A DNA stretch of 64,000 nt from assembly GCA_033296885.1 (NCBI GenBank), contig MU863960.1, forward strand, positions 1 to 64,000. Reading direction: 5' to 3'. Numbering within the stretch: the stretch's first letter is position 1; each line of letters starts with the position of its first letter. Shown piece by piece: positions 1-10,404 of the stretch. The notes beneath the pieces are model-generated. The model saw nothing but the letters and a program-made list of their open reading frames with translations, did no database searches and was not told where the DNA came from. The position numbers and the translations under genes were made by a program. Source of the stretch: Triangularia verruculosa. Lineage: Eukaryota; Ascomycota; Sordariomycetes; Sordariales; Podosporaceae.

Positions 1-935
1 CTTCCGCTTCCGCTACGCATTGCTACAGCGCATAGTTCACTGTAGCTCCCCTGTAGGCACTGTATTACAGGCCTATAGGGCAACGCAGCAAACAATATTA
101 TATACGGAAACTTTAATATAGTCTTTACTAAAGGTAAATTAATTTATTTAGAAATTCTTTTTTAATTTAAATAAAAACTGCTAATAATTTAAAATTGATT
201 AAAAAGTAATAGGAATTACCTTTATACTCTTCTTACTTTATAAAATTCATTATTATAAATATAAAAGAAAAGGAATTTAAAAAAAGAATAAAACTTTAAT
301 ATTATATTAATATAATAAATAAGTTATTTTATTAAAATATAACCGGAAAAGTAAAAAGGCCTATTACTTTAAATATATTAAATATATATTTCTTTATTAA
401 TTAAATAATTATTTTATTAACTTTATACCTAATATTAAAAATTAATAATAATGGTTATATATATATATCTTTAATTTAATAACGCCAAAAGTTTAAAATA
501 TTTATATTATTATTTTTTTTTAATAAAATTATAATTTCGGGGACTTCGAGGGTATTAAGGGTATCGGGGCTATCGGAGGTATCTTAAAAAAGGTCATTTA
601 TTTAAAAGCATTTTCTCTCGGTAAATTTACTTTTAACTGGTCTTTTCGGGGATATTAATTTAAAATAAAAGAAATTTTTAAAAAAACGGTTTTTAAAATA
701 TAATCCTTTATATATCCGGATAATTTTATAGTATAATTTACTTTTATATTAAAAAATAAAATTTAAAGATATTAAATTTAATATTATAGTAAAAATTACG
801 GTAAAATACAACGGTATATAATTTTACAATAATTATCTTTAAGAATTAAAGAACCTAAATTAAAGGTTAAATAGTATCTTCGTTATTATATAAAAGTAGC
901 GGTATAAAAGATTAGATTAAATCTCTTAGTAAGAA
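1..935. repeat. AT-rich, RIP-like degraded block
   Basis: From about position 100 to 930 the sequence is strongly A+T-rich, full of TA and TTAA steps, and no frame holds a reasonable open reading frame. The composition changes abruptly to normal genic GC near 935-960. In Sordariomycetes this is the classic look of a repeat destroyed by RIP (C-to-T change at CpA). Roughly the first 80 bases are of ordinary composition, so the block is about 0.85 kb. No transposon family can be recognised in what remains. The short GGTATCGGGG-like stretches at 550-590 may be relics of the original sequence. Confidence 0.75.
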
Positions 936-1243
936 ACGCTCGTACTACACGACGTTTCGAATGCAAGGCACAGCGGTGATAGGTAGTGACCTCGGCTTAA
1001 GTGCTCCCACCACCCGCACCCATCGCGCTTGCAACTTGAACCTTTCCGCCACCTACATCTGCCTCGCATTGAACTACTATTGTTGGGATACTCGCACAGA
1101 GACAATAGAATCACCCGTTCAGATTTCTTTTCCTAACTGTCTTCACACTCCTCCATCTTTGAACGATTTGGCGGCCTTCTAGCGGGACTGAGGGCGTCAT
1201 GCACCACCGGAACCCCGATCACGGCCAATAACCACCAGATACA

Positions 1244-2752
1244 ATGCCTCCACCCAACACGCCAGAGGAAGGCTTGCTGCCGCCCCAGTCAGAACCCTCG
1301 AGAATCTCGTCAATTCTTACGACGGCAACCCCACCGCCAATACCCTCGAGCCCTGAGCAGCACCACTCGCCCGAGGCCGCGAGCGCAGCCGCGCCTTCGT
1401 CGCCAGAGGACCCTGCGCTTCTCGAAATCGACTATCAAGTCCTGGAGTATCTAGACACAGTAGACGAGACGCTCCTCTGCCCAGTGTGTAAAACACCCTT
1501 TCACTCACCGGTAACGACGGAATGCGGTCATACGTTCTGCACATGGTGTATCAATCGAGCCCTTGACATGCAGCCAACGTGTCCCATCGACCGTCAGCCG
1601 CTCACAAAGACACGCGACTACCACCGGCCACCACTGATCATCAAGGATCAACTGGATCGCCTCAAAGTCAAATGTCCCAACAAGGGCTGCGATTACATCT
1701 GCTCCCGGGAGCATCTCGACAGCCATTATGAGCGCCGCTGCGAGTACACCATGGTGCGTTGCCCCGACACCAAATGCAAAAAGAGAATCGCCCGCCGTCA
1801 CGTCCAGGAACCCCCCAGCACCTGCATGCACCGCGAGGTGTCATGCCGATATTGTGACGACAAGGTGGCGCTGGTCGACTTGAACACACACTATGACTTC
1901 CTCTGCAGTGGTGCAACAACCAAATGCTCGGCGTGCGATGCAACCATCGTTCTCCATCGCATGGAGAAGCACTGTGCCGATGACTGTCCAGAGACGCAGG
2001 TGCGGTGCAAGTGGCACATTGCCGGCTGCAAGGTCTACGACAAGCGGTTCCTCGTTCTAGAACACGAAGACGGCTGTCCTTATGAAATTATCGGGGAACT
2101 CCTCAAGCAACGGGCCGAGGACCGCCGGATAATTGACAACCTCACCGATCGCTTGGTGGTATTGGAGACGGAACGGCGAGAGCATCAGGAACGGCGCGCT
2201 CGCCGACGAGAACTATCCCACCAAGCAACAAACACCTCCCGCGGAGGAGACGCAATTGATCTCTCTGCCCCTGACGCCTCCTCCTTCTTCTTCGATATGG
2301 AATGGCGGCCTGAGCTTTCCAACCTCGGTGCAAATGAGAATAGAACTTGGGGCTCACCAGAAGACTACATGCTCGCCCGCTTCGAGCGGCTCGAGAGCCG
2401 GATGGAGGATCTTTCCAAGCAAGTGGTCGAGATGGATGCCCATCAGTCTATGAGCATGCTGCAACAGATCATGCCGCTTAACCAGCAGCTCGTCGAGCTC
2501 GGCAGCAAAGTCGGCGTTCTCAACATGCACACTACCTGGCTGATGAACATGCAGAGACACAACCACATCCAGCAGAGAGCTGGAGCGGCAACTGTCTCAA
2601 CGAGCGGTCTTGCCAGCTCTGGAATGCCATCTTCCAATGAGAGCAACAACAACCACCAGCCCGTACGACCCCCATCAGAGGGAGGACTTCCATACCGGAG
2701 TACGAGCCGTCGAAATAGCGATGGGCGAGGGGAGCCACCTCCGCGGCTGTGA
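1244..2752 (+). CDS. RING finger / TRAF-type zinc finger protein
   Basis: Single-exon protein of 502 aa. After a Pro/Ser-rich N-terminus of about 75 residues there is a C3HC4 RING finger (about residues 79-117, with CPVC, CGHTFC, WC and CPID motifs). A run of Cys/His-rich TRAF-type zinc fingers follows (about 130-280, e.g. CPNKGC, CRYC, CSAC), then a charged coiled-coil segment (about 290-330) and a low-complexity Ser/Asn tail. RING plus TRAF-type fingers points to an E3 ubiquitin ligase or scaffold; substrate and partners are unknown. There is no TRAF-C (MATH) domain. The start is the first ATG after the AT-rich block and gives the full N-terminus. The gene is only about 300 bp from RIP-like DNA but looks intact itself. 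Confidence 0.85.
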   Translation: MPPPNTPEEGLLPPQSEPSRISSILTTATPPPIPSSPEQHHSPEAASAAAPSSPEDPALLEIDYQVLEYLDTVDETLLCPVCKTPFHSPVTTECGHTFCTWCINRALDMQPTCPIDRQPLTKTRDYHRPPLIIKDQLDRLKVKCPNKGCDYICSREHLDSHYERRCEYTMVRCPDTKCKKRIARRHVQEPPSTCMHREVSCRYCDDKVALVDLNTHYDFLCSGATTKCSACDATIVLHRMEKHCADDCPETQVRCKWHIAGCKVYDKRFLVLEHEDGCPYEIIGELLKQRAEDRRIIDNLTDRLVVLETERREHQERRARRRELSHQATNTSRGGDAIDLSAPDASSFFFDMEWRPELSNLGANENRTWGSPEDYMLARFERLESRMEDLSKQVVEMDAHQSMSMLQQIMPLNQQLVELGSKVGVLNMHTTWLMNMQRHNHIQQRAGAATVSTSGLASSGMPSSNESNNNHQPVRPPSEGGLPYRSTSRRNSDGRGEPPPRL

Positions 2753-3485
2753 GGGAGAAGGGCATAAGTGGAATTTGTGTGGCATATGTTTTTTGGCGCT
2801 GGGTATAGACGGAGGGATATTGTGACCAACTCACGAATTGTATGGCTATCAGAGGTACGGCGTTATGGAGGTAATGGGACACATCATGGAATTATGCGTA
2901 ATGAGGTTATTCGGGGATGTTCCAGGTCTTGCCAGAGGCAGATCTGATCATGTAGAAACACAAAGCTAGACAAGCGAACCTAATAATGATAAAAGAAAGA
3001 GGGCTTGAATCAGTACAAACAGAGGCATCTCTGATGGTAGGTGATGCCATCGAGATAACGATAAGATAAGGCGGGGATGGGGATAAGATTAGATTAGTAA
3101 TGTTCTAGCATCAGCTCTCACAAAGGCGGAAGAGGCGCCTTCTGTGAGCTTCCAGCGCACACAGTGCCCAGAGCAGCGGGCACAAGTCAAACGACAGGGC
3201 CTTTTCGTCCCAAGTATACTTTGTTCAGGCTGTTTTTAGGCTCCAGCTGTTAGCGCAACCCTCCAACGCGAGCTGACGCCCCGACCCCGCCATATTTACT
3301 TTGGAGCTTTGGGCGAGTTCCAGGTTTTTGGCTTTCAACAAAGTTTCTGCGCATAGTGGCTGTCATTTGTCCCTCTCTCTGCTTTTTCTCTTCTTTAAAA
3401 GAGCTGTATCTGTCTGCTTCTTCTTCCAATCGTGAGATCTGTCTAATACCGCCAACCCGGCCGACCAGACAGCGGAGAGATCACG

Positions 3486-6400
3486 ATGGATCCCACCGAA
3501 GAACAGCAGCCTCCGGCTCCGTCCCCGGCCCCGCCGTCAGCCCCGGCATCGACACTGCCCGATGCGCCCGACCGGGAAACCATGGAGGCCATCCGTCGCC
3601 GGAGACTCGAAAAGCTCGGCGGCGGTACCGGTAGCGCGGCTGGGTCGGGAGCAAACAGTCCGTCGGCTACGTCGCCAACGAGTACTTCACCAACCAGCGG
3701 GACTCCAGTTCCAGAGAAGGCAACTCCCATCGTCCCCATCACGAACCGACCACAGATCAACATCAGACCCTCGCCAGTATCCGCGACAACTCCAAAAGAC
3801 AAAGCGGTCAGCACACTCAGTGAAGAGATGGGATCCAAGAGACGGGCTTCAGAACTGGAGGGGTCGCCATTAGGAGCTCCGGCTCCATCACGGAAACCGA
3901 CACCAGCTCAGGAATCTTTTGAGGACTATGCCGACCGGATCTTGGGTGCCATCTTCCGCATGTCGGTTGATGCTACACGGACAAAGGATGCCAATGGCCA
4001 TAAGTTGATGTTCTTGCCCAACCTCAGCCAGGAGCTGACAGACGAGGCTGCCCCCTTGAAGCTTTCCCAGGACAGACTAGAAGAAGCCATCATGGAAGCG
4101 GCGACGGAGTATCCAAAGGAGAAGCCATTGTTCGAATACCTCCTGGGTTGCTGGAAGCGGGTAGTCCGGACGCTTAAGGCGCTGAGGAACCCTACGCCCC
4201 CTAAGGAGGCCTTGTTGAAGGAGGCCAGACGGTTGTGCTTTAGCAACTGCATCTTTTCGTTGACGATGCCGGAGTTGTTCAGGTATTTTCTGTCAAACGG
4301 TCAGCTTTTGTTTGGTATGCTGACTTTTGTGGATGTGAAGCCGGGACCCGAGCCCTGTACACGACACCCTCGTTCCGTATCTGTTGAAGGAGGTTGAGAA
4401 CGAGAGCGGGTTATGTATGGACTTCATCGCGGAGGCCGTGTCCAGGTTCGAAGAGGACGATACTATTGCGCCGCTGTTCACCAAGGCCATGGTGGACATC
4501 AGCAGCAAACTGTCGACGATGACTATGAATGATGACTACAAGCCCTATGTTAATGTAAGTTTCTAGACAAGCAGGGTGGTTGAAGATTTGCTGATTTCGT
4601 AGGCTTTGAAAACATACGCCAGATACCCGCCGCTCCTGAATGAATTGGCAGCTCACCCCTGCTTCCAGATGGCGCAATCAGCACCGGGCATTGAGAAGAA
4701 CACACTCCTCGGCCCATTCTTCAGAATATCTCCCTTGCAGCCTGAGGTTGCTGCTGTGTACTTTGCCGGGCCTCGAACAATGGATCCTAGACATATCACG
4801 ACGTCTCAGAGTGCCTTGCAAATGACACTTAATGCCCATCAAGCTGACCTCAGAGATATCATCAACGCCTTCATCCGTGCCAGCAACCAAACCAGAAACA
4901 AGGTGTTGGACTGGTTCGCCTACATCATGAACGTCAACCACAAAAGACGAGCTATACAACACGATCCTAGGGAGGTCTCGTCGGATGGCTTCATGATCAA
5001 TGTGACTGTCATCCTTGACTGCCTGTGCGAGCCCTTTATGGACAGCCAGTTCTCCAAAGTCGGACGCATTGATATCAACTACTTCCGGAGAAATCCAAGG
5101 ATTGATATCAAGGACGAGACAAAGCTCAATGCCGACCAGGCTCAGTCAGACAAGTTTTATTCTACCAAGGTGGAGGGCGACAACAACTTCATCACAGAGG
5201 TTTTCTTTTTGACGCTCGCGGCACATCATTACGGAAGCGAGGCAACCAATGCCAAGCTTAAGACGCTGGACAGAGAGATCAAGCATTTCGAAAAGAATAT
5301 TGCCCTGATGGAAGCGGAACGTCCTAAGGTGATCAACCGTCCCTTTGAGCTTCGACGATTGGATGAAGCTCTCAAGCGGTACACGGCGGTCCTGGAAGCC
5401 TCCATGGCCCTTCGGATGTGCATCTCCGGTGTCTCGCTGGAGCAAAAGATGCAGGCTCGCTCGTTGCAATTCATGCGTTATGTCACGGTCTGGCTTCTGC
5501 GAGTGGCCAGTGGAACGGATTATACACCAGAGAAGGAACTCCAGCTTCCACTGCCTGCCGAGCAACCAGAGGCCTTCAAGTGTCTCCCCGAGTACGCGCT
5601 GCAGGATATTGTAGACAACTTCAAGTTTGTCTTCCGGGAAGTGCCACAGGTTATTGTCAACGCAGTCGGTGATGAGCTCATTGCACTCTGCGTTACGTTC
5701 TTGGAGTCTTCCGAGTACGTCAAGAATCCGTACTTGAAGTCGTCGTTGATCACGCTCTTGTACCAAGGAACATGGCCTAGGTACCATCTTAGTAAGGGGT
5801 TCTTGGGCGAGTTGATGACGAGCACCAAGTTTGCGAACCAGTACTTGTTGCATGCGGTCATGAAGTTTTACATAGAGTGCGAGTTGACCGAGAATGGGTT
5901 CTACGACAAGTTCAACATCCGGTATGAGATCTTCCAGATTATTAAGTGTATCTGGGTCAATGATCATTACCGGCAGCAGCTGGTGCAGTCTAGCAAGTGA
6001 GTTTTTCGCCCTTCTCAGTTGGGGTGAAGCGCTAACAAGTCATAGATCTAACCGCCCCTTCTTCGTCCGCTTCGTCAACCTGCTGATGAACGACGCAACC
6101 TACGTGTTGGACGAAGGACTGGGCAAGTTCCCCAAGATCCACCAATTCCAACTCGACCTCAAGAATCCCAGCCTCTCCCCGCAAGACCGGGAGAAGATAG
6201 AGGAGGAACTCCGTGAAGCTGAGAACAGAGCCACCTCGTTCATGCAGCTCGCCAACGAGACCGTCGGGATGATGGGCCTCTTCACCAAGACGCTAAGCGA
6301 AGCCTTCACCATGCCGGAAATCGTCGGGCGTCTAGCCGGCATGTTGGACTACAACCTCGACCTCCTCACCGGGCCCAAGCAAAAAGCGCTCAAGGTTGAA

Positions 6401-6970
6401 AACCCGGAGAAGTACCACTTTTACCCAAAGACCATGCTCCCGGAGATTGTCGACATCTACCTCAACCTCGGGTCCTCCCCAGCCTTTGTCGAGGCGGTTG
6501 CCGGCGACGGCAGATCATACCGTGATAGCATCATGAAACAGACTGCTGCCATTCTCAGAGGGAAGCACCTGAAGGATGAGCGCGAGGTGGAGGCGTGGGA
6601 GAGGCTTTGTGAAAAGTTTGGAAAGGCCAAGGAGATTTTGGAGCAGGCCGAGATTGACTTTGACGATGCGCCGGCCGAGTTTGAGGACCCGATCATGGGG
6701 ATCTTGATGAGCGATCCGGTGGTGTTGCCGAGCAAACATGTGGTGGATCGGAGCACGATTGTGCAGCATTTGCTGAGCGATCCGAAGGATCCGTATACGA
6801 GGCAGCCGATGGGGATTGAGGATGTGGTGCCGGCGACGGAGCTGAAGGAGAGGATTGAGGCTTGGAAGGAAGAGAGACGGGCGGAGGCGAGGAGGCTGAA
6901 GGAGGCGCAGATGGCTAGTGTTGCAGAGGGGCAGGGAGGGGAGGGGGATGAGATGGATACGACTGAGTAA
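3486..6970 (+). CDS. ufd2: Ubiquitin conjugation factor E4 (Ufd2), U-box
   Basis: Four exons: 3486-4282, 4341-4554, 4603-5996, 6046-6970, giving 1109 aa, close to the size of fungal Ufd2. Intron 1 has donor GTATTT, branch CTGAC and acceptor GAAG; splicing it restores the family motif SRDPSPVHDTLVPYLL. Introns 2 and 3 use GTAAGT and GTGAGT. The N-terminal ~130 residues are disordered and Pro/Ser-rich. The middle is the helical Ufd2 core, and the C-terminus is a U-box (about residues 1010-1080, with DPIMGILMSDPV and YTRQPM). Ufd2 is an E4 enzyme that lengthens ubiquitin chains on substrates handed over by the Cdc48 complex, in nucleus and cytosol. Exon phases close exactly, so the model is secure. 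Confidence 0.95.
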
Positions 6971-7989
6971 GAGGGTGATGTTCCATGCGACAAGGTAGAT
7001 GGGGCTGTGGAAGGGGGAGAGGAGGGGGAGATTGATAGCGTGTTTTGCAGGCGGGAATATGATTGGGTTGAGTTGTGCTCTTTGTTTATGGTGGCTCTAT
7101 GTATTCTTTTTAAAACATAGATTGGAGTTTCAGGGGGGGAAAGGGAAGGGGAGGAGATGGGAGATGGGAGTTAAGAGGTAAAGCAAATGGGAACATGAAA
7201 TGGGTCAAGTATTTGTTTATAGGAAGTTGAGCAAAATATCATTATCATCTTTTCTATAGTGTGTTTTGTCCAAGTGCAGAAGAGGCTTATCGACTACCTT
7301 GAAGGGGTTGTTACTTTCTTTCAACGCCTTTAAACTGTCTTGTACATATTTCCGGTTTTCCTTTGGACCTCTCGACTATATTCTCAGGCCTATCAATTAT
7401 CTTCTAATGGTGCCATATTCACAGTTTTAGAGTGCTAGGCTTTTTTTTTTTTGTTTTATCCAGGACGTGCCAGTCTAACTTTTTGCTGCCATACAACATG
7501 GATAGTATGTATGTATATATGTCTGTCTGTCTCTCTGTATATCAATAAACCACCGATTTCTTAACTCCCCCACGCTACTCCCAGCTCATTGCCATTTTAC
7601 TCCCCCCAGCATCCAGTGACAGAGAAGCCTGTGAGCTTCTCAGGCCAATTTCTTCTCCACCTCCCCTTCTCCAGTGGGAAGAAAAGGGAACGAGCAACCT
7701 ACCTACCTACCTACCCCCGGTATATATATATCAGCATCAACCCTCATCGTCACCATCACCAAGAAAAACGAACCCATACTTGGCAAAAACGGGACAATGA
7801 AAAAGCCTCTGCTTATGATATGGAAAAAGGGAACTGTGCCATTGAATCCCTGAATAGTATACCTCTAAGCAAAACCACCCGCCAGACCCATGCCCTAGGT
7901 AAAATCTTGAAAAAAAGAAAAAAATAAACCCTGGTATCAAAACGCTCATCACCCCACCCATCTTACACTTTCCTCCCTGACATTATCCA
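6971..7989. other. Convergent intergenic region, ufd2 / ypi1
   Basis: About 1 kb between two convergent genes, so it holds both 3' UTRs. It contains a T-run near 7441, short ATGT/CTGT microsatellite-like stretches near 7505-7535 and a CCTAC repeat near 7700. I see no coding region with plausible start, codon use or splice signals. Confidence 0.6.
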
Positions 7990-8659
7990 TCACGTCTTCA
8001 TCGGCCCGTTCCCGCTATCCACACCATCGTTCCCCTTCCCTTTATCTTTCCCTGGCGGCTTGATACCGTAATCAGGCATCTTCTCATAGGCATTAGGGCT
8101 CGGCTTTCGTTCTCTTCTCTTACTGCTGCCTTCCCCGTTTTTCCTTCCTCTCCCAGGATGATCACAGTCGTCGCCGTGTCTGTGGTTGTGGTGGCGTCTG
8201 CTGCTGCCGGACTTGCCTTGTCTGTCGAGGTCGACGCCCTTGCCGGAGGCGTCAGAGTCGGTGTCGGTGTCGGAGTCATCAGAAGAAGAAGATTCGGAGG
8301 AGGATTCGTCGACGCCTTTGGGGCGGTGGTAGATGCAGCATACTATTTTTTAGGTTAGCGTGGGGGTTTGTGCGTGTAGGGGTACTGACTGGGAATGGGG
8401 GAGAAATGGGACAGGGGGACAGGGCAAGGGGCAAAATACCTTTGGATTTTTTACGGTTGAGGCCTTCGTTGTCGATTACGTCTTCTGACCATTGTACTGT
8501 GCGGGCTGATGGGGCGTGGGCGCCGCGGAGACGGAGGATTGCTTGTGGGGGGGAGGTTTCGGTTGTGGTGATGGTTCGGGTGGTTGAGATTGTTCTTGGC
8601 TGTTGGTGTTGTTGTTGTTGATGCTGGGTGGACGTGTGGCTGGGGGTGTGGTTTGACAT
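7990..8659 (-). CDS. ypi1: Type 1 protein phosphatase inhibitor Ypi1 (inhibitor-3 family)
   Basis: Two exons on the minus strand, 8659-8440 and 8342-7990, encoding 190 aa. Splicing the 97-nt intron (donor GTATTT, acceptor AATAG) joins RKKSK to VCCIYHRPKG, which rebuilds the inhibitor-3/PPP1R11 signature: an RVxF-like PP1-binding element RTVQW followed by the KxCCIYH core (about residues 45-80). The rest is low complexity: Gln/Thr/Ser-rich N-terminus, then an acidic Ser/Asp stretch, then Arg/His/Lys-rich and Gly/Lys-rich tails. In yeast Ypi1 binds PP1 (Glc7) with Sds22 in the nucleus. The start gives Met just before the Gln-rich segment, with no competing upstream ATG in frame. Neighbours are unrelated. 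Confidence 0.9.
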
Positions 8660-10404
8660 TTTGACGGTGGCTGGGGTGTAGAGGCTGTATAGACGTGGTG
8701 TTGTGAAGCGAGTTTAGGCAGTCGTTGAGGTTCTCAAGGGATAGAATCTCTTGGAAAACTACAGTGCGGGGTTGTATCGGGCTGTCAGTCACACAGACGA
8801 AGCCGAGGCCCTGTTATGTCGTCCTTTGGGGTGGTACAGTCAAAACAAAAGGACACAGTTTGTTGGTTGTTGAGACAGAGAGAGGTACAAGAAATGGCTT
8901 GTGATGATGCCCTCAGAAACTGAGTGGAGTGATGTTCTGCTTAAAAATCACTGTCAGGCTCGCAGACACAAGAGAGCCAGCCCCACGGCACGGCATGTGG
9001 TGTGTGTAGCGCACAGACATCAGCATTGGATGTGGGGCGTCGATCCCGAAACAAAAATCTGGGGTTTCTGGAAGCTTGTCTTGGACCCCTACCTACAGCC
9101 CCTGGCTGACCGCCAACCGGGAAATCGACCCGGTCCCGAACTTTCTGAGAGCTGACCCATCCATCCATCCACTTCCCGACCGCCGCGCCTTTCAAACGGT
9201 CCCTGATTAATGAATGGGTTGGGGGAACTGGAGGAGGTGTGTTTATGCGATGTAACCAATGGGATCTGATGCCGGTATTCAGGGTCCTTTGATATGTCAA
9301 ATAATTTGTTTGTTTGCTTGGTGGCTTGAGTGGAAAAGTCAACACCGCAGTAGAGTGCAGATGTCAGTGAGATGGGATGGACAAGAGAACAGTTTACGTC
9401 TCAAGAAGCAGGAGCGAACAACAGTAGGGCCAATAATAAAGCACGGGCAATTCATGAGCTCGTCCCAGGATTTGTGGATTAGCTGTGAGGTGCTGGACCT
9501 GGAATATTCGGCGGCAACCGTCCTTTGATTTACTCTCGGCGTCCTCCTCCAGTTATTTCCCGACTTCTTTCTTACAGATGCATTTCATCCCAATCTTTAA
9601 GGAGATGCCAGCTGCGGTTGATATACCTTCGAAATGGACAGTCAGCTGCCGAGCAGTGATACCCTAAGACGGCGAGGGTGCTGCCAGCCAACTTCAACAA
9701 TGTCGCACTGGTTTGACCTAAACAGGCCAGTTTATTAGTCGCCCGGTCGATACACAGGAAGGGACTGCTTTCACAAGACATGTTCAAGAGCAGGCGGGGC
9801 ATTCAATTGTTTACTGCCGAGACAGTTCGCCTTTCACCTACCCCCCCTCGCAGCCTGGTCAGCCAAAGGGATTTCTTTGCCATTCTTCTCTTTTTCTACA
9901 ATAAGGAAAGGCCTTCCGCTGCAGCAACCCATAAATACCCACGGCAGACCCTGGTGACGTCAAATCAGAGCTCAAGTCTCACAGCAGAAGGGAAGCGACA
10001 TCCCGATCGTGCAAACAGAAACTGAAAACTGAACCTGTCCTAATCGGGCGAACCTCATCGCATCGCCATTTCCTCTTCCATACAGAGAAGTCGGCTCAGG
10101 TTGGCTCGGTGTCCGACTCCCGAGTCGCCGCCTTCTCAATCCTCCCTCTCGATCCTCCCTCGCGACTGCTTCTTGGAGTCGCTTCGAAATAGGAAGTCGC
10201 ACCAAGACGGGAGCCTGACCTCTCAAGAGCGACGACACACCTTCCTTTATCAGCCAGACCTTCATTCAGCAACAGCACACCTTCTTTCGCCAGCAGCACC
10301 CCTTCCTTCCGACTCAAGAGACGCTCCTTCCCCCAGATTACACTTTCCTTGGACAGCACGCCACCGTCCCTCGACATCAAGACACCCTCCTTCCCGTCTT
10401 CACC
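8660..10404. other. Divergent intergenic region (promoters of ypi1 and the DUF726 gene)
   Basis: About 1.7 kb between divergently transcribed genes. The 300 bp before 10405 are C/T-rich, typical of a fungal promoter and 5' leader, and include repeated CTTCCTTTC-like blocks. Several short open frames exist on both strands but none has convincing codon use, domains or conserved-looking sequence. Confidence 0.55.
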
